DNA of 64,000 nt from Candidatus Sulfopaludibacter sp. SbA3 (lineage in GTDB: Bacteria; Acidobacteriota; Terriglobia; Bryobacterales; Bryobacteraceae). The stretch lies in NCBI GenBank assembly GCA_945890485.1, contig CAMDCN010000010.1:1-64000 (forward strand), read 5' to 3'. This document shows, in pieces, positions 58,920-64,000 of the stretch; position 1 is the first letter of the stretch; each line of letters starts with the position of its first letter. The position numbers were made by a program, and so were the translations under genes. Below the pieces are notes generated by a model. That model had not been told where the DNA came from. It searched no databases and saw only the letters and a program-made list of their open reading frames with translations.

Positions 58920-59179
58920 TCGTCGAGAAGCTGGCGAATGGCTTCGCTGGGCGGCCGCCGGGTTTGCGGCCGCTTGCGGAGGTAGACGTTCACCTCTTCG
59001 AGCGAGCCGAACAGGCCGATGAAGCTGGGGTGGCGGCGGCCGGGCGCGCGCCGTTCGCGGGAAAAGTCGCGCGAGCGGAAGCTGCCGTTTTCGGCGATGA
59101 CGGCGGCGCCCATCGGCCGGTATTCATGTGTGCCCGCGGCCCAAGCCTGTTCATCCTCGATCCAGAGTGCAAAGCCCAT
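58916..59179 (-). CDS. Small conserved protein of unknown function (87 aa)
   Basis: From the ATG at 59179 the product begins GFALWIEDEQAWAAGTHEYR and continues PMGAAVIAENGSFRSRDFSR, with HPSFIGLFGSLEEVNVYLRK near the end. The many Trp/Asp/Glu residues and the absence of a signal peptide suggest a cytoplasmic protein. The pattern is coherent and protein-like, and I have a recollection of similar small acidobacterial proteins, but no function. An upstream extension to 59356 is not protein-like. It shares CTAG with the convergent pump gene and faces the isomerase gene. Confidence 0.6.
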   Translation of the reverse strand: MGFALWIEDEQAWAAGTHEYRPMGAAVIAENGSFRSRDFSRERRAPGRRHPSFIGLFGSLEEVNVYLRKRPQTRRPPSEAIRQLLDD

Positions 59180-59198
59180 GAATGATATTATCGAGCGC

Positions 59199-60047
59199 AT
59201 GAACAGACGTAGTTTTGCCACCACTCTGGCCGCGGGTGCGGCCCTGTCGACGACCGCCGCGGCGCAGACGCTTCCGGCGAAGAAAGGCCGGTTGAAGCAG
59301 GGGGTGTGCGGAGGCGTCTTCCGCGGCTCCAATCTGGACTTCGATGGCCAGTGCAAGCTGGCGGCGGAGTTGGGATTGGTGGGCTACGATCTGGTCGGCC
59401 CGGACCGGTTTCCGACTCTGAAGAAATACGGCATTGTGCCGACGCTGGTGCCCGGCAGCAGCAAGCTGGCGGATGGCTGCAACGATCCGGCGCTGCACCC
59501 GGAGATCATCAAGAACACTTTGTCGCTGCTGGACGCCGCGGCGGCCGCGGGCGCGCCGAACCTGATTATGCTCTCCGGCAATCGCCGGGGCAAGACGGAT
59601 GAACAGGGCATTGAGAACACGGTGAAGGTGCTCAACGCCGTGAAGAAGGCGGCCGAGGACAAAGGCATCACGCTGTGCATGGAGTTGCTGAACAGCAAGG
59701 TGAACCATCCGGACTACCAGTGCGATCGTACGTCGTGGGGTGTCGAGGTCTGTAAGCGCGTCGGGTCGCCGCGCGTGAAATTGCTGTACGACATCTACCA
59801 CATGCAAATTATGGAAGGCGACATTATCCGCACCATTGAGCAGAACATGCAGTGGTTTGGCCATTTCCATACGGCGGGCAATCCGGGGCGGCATGAGCTG
59901 AGTGTCGATCAGGAGATCAACTACAAAGGCGTGTGCAAGAAGATTGCGGACATGGGCTACACGGGCTACATTTGCCACGAGTACACGCCGGTCGTGAAGA
60001 ACGCGCGTGAGGCGCTGCTAGAGGCGATTGAGGCATGCACGGTTTAA
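59199..60047 (+). CDS. Tat-exported sugar-phosphate isomerase/epimerase (hydroxypyruvate isomerase-like TIM barrel)
   Basis: 282 residues from the ATG at 59199: NRRSFATTLAAGAALSTTAA is a twin-arginine signal. The AP-endonuclease-2-like barrel shows the four metal ligands: Glu in LCMELLNSK, Asp in KLLYDIYHMQ, His in FGHFHTAGNPG and Glu in YICHEYTP. These match the Hyi branch (hydroxypyruvate/xylose-type isomerases), here adapted for the periplasm. Longer in-frame starts (59019) run into the antisense small gene. TATTAT ends 7 nt before the ATG. Overlaps the ThuA gene by 13 bp. Confidence 0.87.
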   Translation: MNRRSFATTLAAGAALSTTAAAQTLPAKKGRLKQGVCGGVFRGSNLDFDGQCKLAAELGLVGYDLVGPDRFPTLKKYGIVPTLVPGSSKLADGCNDPALHPEIIKNTLSLLDAAAAAGAPNLIMLSGNRRGKTDEQGIENTVKVLNAVKKAAEDKGITLCMELLNSKVNHPDYQCDRTSWGVEVCKRVGSPRVKLLYDIYHMQIMEGDIIRTIEQNMQWFGHFHTAGNPGRHELSVDQEINYKGVCKKIADMGYTGYICHEYTPVVKNAREALLEAIEACTV

Positions 60048-60865
60048 CTCGGCGCGGCTTCCTGATGGCGCCGGCGCTCGCGGCTGGTAAGCTGCGGGCG
60101 CTGATCGTGGATGGCGAGAACAACCACGATTGGCAGACGGCGACGGCGGCGCTGCGCGAGATTTTGGAGGCGACGGGCCGGTTCGATGTGCGCGTTTCGA
60201 CGAGCGGGGCGCCGGGCTGGATGCCACCCTTCGCCAGCGCCGACGTAGTGATTCTGAACTACAACAGTGGCCACTTGAAGACTGCGAACCGGTGGCCGCT
60301 GGCGGTGGAAGAGAGCTTCCTGGGCTATCTGGCCACGGGCGGCGGCGTAGTGATCTTCCATGCGGCGAACAATGCTTTCGTCGACTGGCCGGAGTACAAC
60401 GAGATCATCGGGCTGGGTTGGCGCGATCCGGCATTTGGGCCGGGATTGATCGTTACGAAGCGTGGCGGCGTGAAGATGGTGCCCCCGCCGGACGGTCCGA
60501 AGCCGGGGCACGGACCGCGGCATGATTTCGCCGTGACCCCGGTGCAGAACGGGCATCCGCTGACGAAAGGCATGCCGCGTCAGTGGACGCAGCGGGCCGA
60601 GCAGTTGACGCACGGCCAGCATGGTCCGGCGCGGAAGCTGACCATCATCAGCTACGCGTGGTCGAAGGACTCTTTACGAAACGAACCCATGGAGTGGACG
60701 CGGAAATGGGGCAAGGGCCGGGTGTACACGACGATGTTCGGCCATACGTGGAAGGGTGAGGATAATCCGAACCTGCGGACGCCGGGGTTCCGCGCGACGT
60801 TCGCGCGGGGCGTTGAATGGGCCGCGACCGGAAATGTGACGCTGCCGCCGCCGCCCGGCGGCTAA
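60035..60865 (+). CDS. ThuA-domain (trehalose utilization-like) protein
   Basis: 276 residues. A short twin-arginine-like leader (HGLTRRGFLMAPALAAG) precedes the ThuA fold: LRALIVDGENNHDWQTATAA, ADVVILNYNSGHLKT, GGGVVIFHAANNAFVDWPEYN and the late RVYTTMFGHTWKGEDNP. ThuA is a glutamine-amidotransferase-like fold. Members accompany Gfo/Idh/MocA oxidoreductases and isomerases in sugar catabolism, probably handling 3-keto sugars. It shares stop bases CTAA with the convergent MATE gene. Confidence 0.87.
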   Translation: MHGLTRRGFLMAPALAAGKLRALIVDGENNHDWQTATAALREILEATGRFDVRVSTSGAPGWMPPFASADVVILNYNSGHLKTANRWPLAVEESFLGYLATGGGVVIFHAANNAFVDWPEYNEIIGLGWRDPAFGPGLIVTKRGGVKMVPPPDGPKPGHGPRHDFAVTPVQNGHPLTKGMPRQWTQRAEQLTHGQHGPARKLTIISYAWSKDSLRNEPMEWTRKWGKGRVYTTMFGHTWKGEDNPNLRTPGFRATFARGVEWAATGNVTLPPPPGG

Positions 60866-62244
60866 ATCTGTTGCCGCTTCCAGGCGCCGCGGCGGAAGAC
60901 GAGGATCGCGACGATGGCGACGGCGGTTTCGGCGATCGTGATGGCGGAGAAGACGCCGCGTGGGCCATAGCCGAGGCCGATGGCGAGGGTCCAGGCGAGT
61001 GGGATCTGCAGAACCCAGTAGCAGCCGAGGTTAATCAGTGTCGGGGTGTAGGTGTCGCCGGCGCCGTTGAACGCCTGTTCCATCATCATGCCGTAGGAGA
61101 GGAAAACGTAGGCCGCTGAAACGAAGCGGAGGCATTCGGCGCCGATGACGATGACGTTGGGTTCCTGCGTGAAGATCCCAAGGATGGATTCGGCGAAGGC
61201 GAGAAAGAAGAGCGAAAGGCCGCCGAGGAAATAGAGATTGTAGCGGGCGGCTGCCCAGACGGAGGCTTCGGCGCGGTCGGGCTTGCCGGCGCCGAGGTTC
61301 TGGCCGACGAGCGTGGCGGCGGCGTTGCAGAGGCCCCAGGAGGGGAGGATCGAGAAGATGACGATGCGGATGGCGATGGTGTAGCCAGCAAGCACCTCGG
61401 CGCCAAAGGTGGAAGCGATGCGGACGAGAGCCGTCCAACTGGCTGTGGCGACGAAGATCTGGAACATGCCGGAGAAGGCAGGCTTCAGAATGTGGCCCAT
61501 CAAGGTTTGATCGAAGCGGAGCGCGGCGGGCGTGAGGCGGATGCGGCCGGGTCCGCGAAAAAGTTGCCAGACTTGATACGCGACGGCGGAGCTGCGGCCG
61601 ATCACCGTGCCGACGGCAGAGCCGGCGATGCCCATCTCCGGAAAAGGACCCCATCCGAAGATGAGACAGGGGTTGAGCACGATGTTGATCAGGTTGCCGA
61701 ACCAGAGAACCTTCATGGCGATGACCGCATCGCCGGCGCCGCGGAAGATGGCGTTGAGCAGGAAAAGCAGCATGACGGAGGCCGAGCCGCCGAGGGCGAC
61801 GCGGGTGTAGCCGCTGTTCTTTTGCATGGCCTCGGTGGCGCCCATCAGGCCGAGGAGTTGGGGGGCATAGACGACGCCGGCCATGCCGATAATGATCGAC
61901 GCAGCGATGCCGATGTAAATGGACTGCATGGCGCCATGAGCGGCGGCTTCAGGCTCCTTTTCGCCGATGCGCCGGGCGACGTAGGCAGTGGTGGCGAAGC
62001 TCAACCCCATGGCGATGGCAAAGACGAAGGTGAGCAGGCTTTCCGTGAGGCCGACGGTGGCGACGGCATCATCGCCGAGCTGGGCGATGAAAAAGATATC
62101 GACGACGGCGAAGAGGGATTCCATCGCCGTTTCGAGAATCATGGGAACTGCAAGCAGCGCGATGGCGCGCCGTAGGGATCCTTCGGTGAAGTCTTTCTCT
62201 TCGCCGTTGAACGACTCCCGGAGCGCTTGGAGAAGAGAAGCCAT
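60862..62244 (-). CDS. MATE-family multidrug/cation efflux transporter
   Basis: 460 residues, twelve predicted helices in two halves. The first begins AIALLAVPMILETAMESLFA with FIAQLGDDAVATVGLTESLL. The second has LKPAFSGMFQIFVATASWTA and EVLAGYTIAIRIVIFSILPS, then NAAATLVGQNLGAGKPDRAE, a strongly conserved MATE loop. It exports organic cations or drugs in exchange for Na+ or H+. Transcribed alone, tail-to-tail with the ThuA gene, divergent from the oxidoreductase at 62.3 kb. Confidence 0.92.
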   Translation of the reverse strand: MASLLQALRESFNGEEKDFTEGSLRRAIALLAVPMILETAMESLFAVVDIFFIAQLGDDAVATVGLTESLLTFVFAIAMGLSFATTAYVARRIGEKEPEAAAHGAMQSIYIGIAASIIIGMAGVVYAPQLLGLMGATEAMQKNSGYTRVALGGSASVMLLFLLNAIFRGAGDAVIAMKVLWFGNLINIVLNPCLIFGWGPFPEMGIAGSAVGTVIGRSSAVAYQVWQLFRGPGRIRLTPAALRFDQTLMGHILKPAFSGMFQIFVATASWTALVRIASTFGAEVLAGYTIAIRIVIFSILPSWGLCNAAATLVGQNLGAGKPDRAEASVWAAARYNLYFLGGLSLFFLAFAESILGIFTQEPNVIVIGAECLRFVSAAYVFLSYGMMMEQAFNGAGDTYTPTLINLGCYWVLQIPLAWTLAIGLGYGPRGVFSAITIAETAVAIVAILVFRRGAWKRQQI

Positions 62245-62309
62245 TCCGCCAGGTTTTTGAGTCTAGCACGCCACTGGCGGGCCGCCCTGCTGATACAATC
62301 GGGTCCAAG

Positions 62310-63497
62310 ATGACTCGTCGAACTCTTGCTTATCGCGGTGCGGCTCTCTTTACGGCTGCTTCTTACGGGCGCATTCTGGGCGCCAATGAGCGGATTAACC
62401 TTGGGTTGATCGGCTGTGGCGACCGGGGGGAACATGTCGCCGGAATCTTTTCGGGCACTAAGCAGATCGACCTGACAGCCGTCTGCGACGTGTACGGCGC
62501 CAAGATCGACAAGATGCAAACCAAGGCGCCGGGGGCCAAGGGTTTCAACGATCATCGGAAGCTGCTGGAGCAGAAGAACGTCGATGCCGTTTTGATTGCG
62601 ACGCCGGACCATTGGCACGCGGGCACGGCGATCGACGCGTTGAACGCGGGAAAGGATGTGTACGTTGAAAAGCCGCTATCGTTGACGATTGAAGAAGGCC
62701 CGCGCATCGTGAAGGCGGCGCGGATCAACAATCGGATTTGCCAGGTGGGCATGCAACAGCGGAGCGGACAGATCTACCTGCAAGCCAAGCGGGAGTACTT
62801 CGACACGAAGAAGCTGGGAAAAATTACCCTCGTTCGCACGTGGTGGCATGGGAACACGTATCACCTGCGGAAAGCCCCGGCCACGCTGTCGCCGCAACCG
62901 TCTAATCTCGATTGGGCGAAGTTCCTGGGTCCGCTGAAATGGCGCGACTACGATCCGCAGCAGTATTTCAATTTCCGCGCGTATTTGGACTACGGCGGCG
63001 GCCAGGTGACGGACCTGTTCACGCATTGGATCGACGTGGTCCATATGTTCATGAACCAGGACAACCCGATCGCGGCGAGCGCGGCGGGTGGGGTGTATCA
63101 CTACAAAGACGGCCGGACGGCGCCGGATACGATCAATGTCCTGCTTGAGTACCCGAACGATTGGACGGCGACATTCGAGGCGACGCTGGCGCCGGGGATC
63201 AAGGGCGCGGCGATTGAGTTCTGCGGCACGGAAGGGAAGTTGTACATCACGCGTAGTGAGTTCATCTTCACGCCGGCGGAGCGGAACGCGGTCCCGGTGA
63301 CGGTGAAGAGCCCGCGCGATCAGACGATTGACCATGTGGAGAACTTCCTCGAGTGTTGCCGGACGCGGAAATTGCCGAATGGCGACGTGTATATCGGCCA
63401 CCGGTCGGCGGCGGCGTCGCACCTGGGTAATATCGCGTACGTGCAAAAGCGGCGGCTGAATTACAATCCGGACCGGGAAGAAATTCTTCCTTTGTAA
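62310..63497 (+). CDS. Gfo/Idh/MocA-family oxidoreductase with Tat-like leader
   Basis: 395 residues. A short leader (TRRTLAYRGAALFTAASYG) precedes the Rossmann fold: NLGLIGCGDRGEHVAGIFSG, DLTAVCDVYGAK, NVDAVLIATPDHWHAGTAID and the signature GKDVYVEKPLSLTIEEGPRI with catalytic Lys-Pro. The C-terminal sheet contains YGGGQVTDLFTHWIDVVHMF with the HWxD/H pair typical of the glycoside-oxidising branch. It oxidises or reduces a sugar or glycoside at C3-like positions, which fits the neighbouring isomerase and ThuA genes. TACAAT ends 10 nt upstream of the ATG. Confidence 0.9.
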   Translation: MTRRTLAYRGAALFTAASYGRILGANERINLGLIGCGDRGEHVAGIFSGTKQIDLTAVCDVYGAKIDKMQTKAPGAKGFNDHRKLLEQKNVDAVLIATPDHWHAGTAIDALNAGKDVYVEKPLSLTIEEGPRIVKAARINNRICQVGMQQRSGQIYLQAKREYFDTKKLGKITLVRTWWHGNTYHLRKAPATLSPQPSNLDWAKFLGPLKWRDYDPQQYFNFRAYLDYGGGQVTDLFTHWIDVVHMFMNQDNPIAASAAGGVYHYKDGRTAPDTINVLLEYPNDWTATFEATLAPGIKGAAIEFCGTEGKLYITRSEFIFTPAERNAVPVTVKSPRDQTIDHVENFLECCRTRKLPNGDVYIGHRSAAASHLGNIAYVQKRRLNYNPDREEILPL

Positions 63498-63543
63498 TTG
63501 CGGGTTCCGGCCCCTGGTTTCCGCGTGGTACCTTTGAGGCGAT

Positions 63544-64000
63544 ATGAGGCAACTCCAGCCGGTGATCTGGATGAAGGGTACTCTGCTGAGTCCCCAACAT
63601 CTGCAGACGCAGGACCGATTCATTGAATCCACCCTTCGATTCCAGACGGAAGCTCTAGCGTTTGCCGCTTGGGGTTTTGAAGACGTACGCATTGACCACG
63701 AACAGCTTTCCAACGGCAACCTGGCCGTGGCGGAAGCGCGGGGAATGCTGCCCGACGGATTGATGTTCGAGATCCCAGTGGCCGATCCGCCACCGCCGCC
63801 GAAGTTACTGGCGGAGGCGTTTGATCCGGACCAGAAAGAGCTCGATATTTACCTATGCATTCCGGAGTCGCGGATTCCAGGTATGAACATTTCGCTTGCG
63901 ACGAAGAAAGACGCGGCGACGCGCTACTACGCCGACGTGGCGATGTTGCGGGATGAGAATAACGGTACGGTGGAGAAGCCTGTTCAGATGGCGCGGAAGA
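63544..64000 (+). CDS. tssK: Type VI secretion baseplate subunit TssK, N-terminal part (runs off the right edge)
   Basis: 152 complete codons to the window end without a stop. The start RQLQPVIWMKGTLLSPQHLQ with TQDRFIESTLRFQTE matches the N-terminal shell domain of TssK (VasE/ImpJ), which typically reads VxWxEGxxLxPQHFQ-QD. LPDGLMFEIPV and LDIYLCIPESRIPG continue the same domain. TssK connects the baseplate to the membrane complex of the type VI secretion system. GAGG lies 6-9 nt before the ATG. The rest of the gene and probably other tss genes lie beyond the window. Confidence 0.85.
   Translation, partial: MRQLQPVIWMKGTLLSPQHLQTQDRFIESTLRFQTEALAFAAWGFEDVRIDHEQLSNGNLAVAEARGMLPDGLMFEIPVADPPPPPKLLAEAFDPDQKELDIYLCIPESRIPGMNISLATKKDAATRYYADVAMLRDENNGTVEKPVQMARK

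Noticed and set aside
1-64000. tRNA, rRNA, CRISPR arrays or phage modules
   Set aside because: I looked for cloverleaf-like segments, regularly spaced repeats and phage structural genes and saw none; gaps between genes are too short for most of them.

Overview
The window is GC-rich, gene-dense bacterial chromosome. The gene content suggests an acidobacterium of the Bryobacterales/Solibacter type. The pointers are a FtsX/MacB-like orphan permease of the acidobacterial duplicated kind (23.0-25.5 kb), two DUF1549/DUF1553 plus DUF1501 modules, many Tat-signal periplasmic enzymes for sugar and acid-sugar turnover, S9 peptidases, and small Cys-rich or orphan proteins of a kind I associate with that group. 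This is an inference from gene content; no rRNA or tRNA is present to confirm it.

Layout. 0-0.4 kb: left-truncated IS110-family transposase with a strongly structured leader, then a long palindrome. 0.77-6.5 kb: leftward operon of a heme-motif DUF1549/DUF1553 protein, a DUF1501 protein and an S9 peptidase. 6.6-10.5 kb: catabolic island (amidohydrolase, IclR regulator, AstE/AspA-type deacylase, enolase-superfamily enzyme) of unknown substrate. 10.5-12.7 kb: PQQ dehydrogenase overlapping a pentaheme cytochrome c. 12.7-21.1 kb: small enzymes, an intramembrane protease-like protein, exported orphans and a TPR protein. 21.2-25.5 kb: a rhodanese whose catalytic Cys codon is an in-frame TGA (candidate selenoprotein), divergent from a sigma-54 activator and followed by the orphan permease. 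25.5-29.8 kb: sugar ABC transporter (permease and double ATPase, no binding protein), SRPBCC protein, DnaB helicase. 29.8-36.4 kb: TetR, adaptor, and an RND pump fused in frame to a TolC-type protein. 36.5-42 kb: sugar-phosphate transferase, phosphoribosyltransferase, ceramidase, aminotransferase, thiolase. 42.2-44.7 kb: ECF sigma, anti-sigma, exported orphan. 44.7-47.9 kb: otnK-otnC-thioesterase operon divergent from a LacI regulator. 48-53 kb: transglutaminase-like exported protein, second DUF1549/DUF1553-DUF1501 module, RidA. 53.4-58.9 kb: CzcCBA-like metal/cation RND operon. 59-63.5 kb: isomerase, ThuA, MATE, Gfo/Idh/MocA. 63.5 kb to the edge: start of tssK, suggesting a type VI secretion locus to the right.

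Architecture. Genes are packed tightly. Seven of eleven tail-to-tail neighbours overlap by exactly four bases, sharing their stop codons, and co-directional neighbours often overlap by ATGA, GTGA or TTGA. About ten genes have a -10-like hexamer only 5-11 nt before the start codon and no Shine-Dalgarno sequence, which suggests leaderless transcripts are common. The strongest single observation is the candidate selenocysteine rhodanese. Next are the RND-TolC fusion, the nested RNA fold before the IS110 transposase, and the shared-stop pattern.
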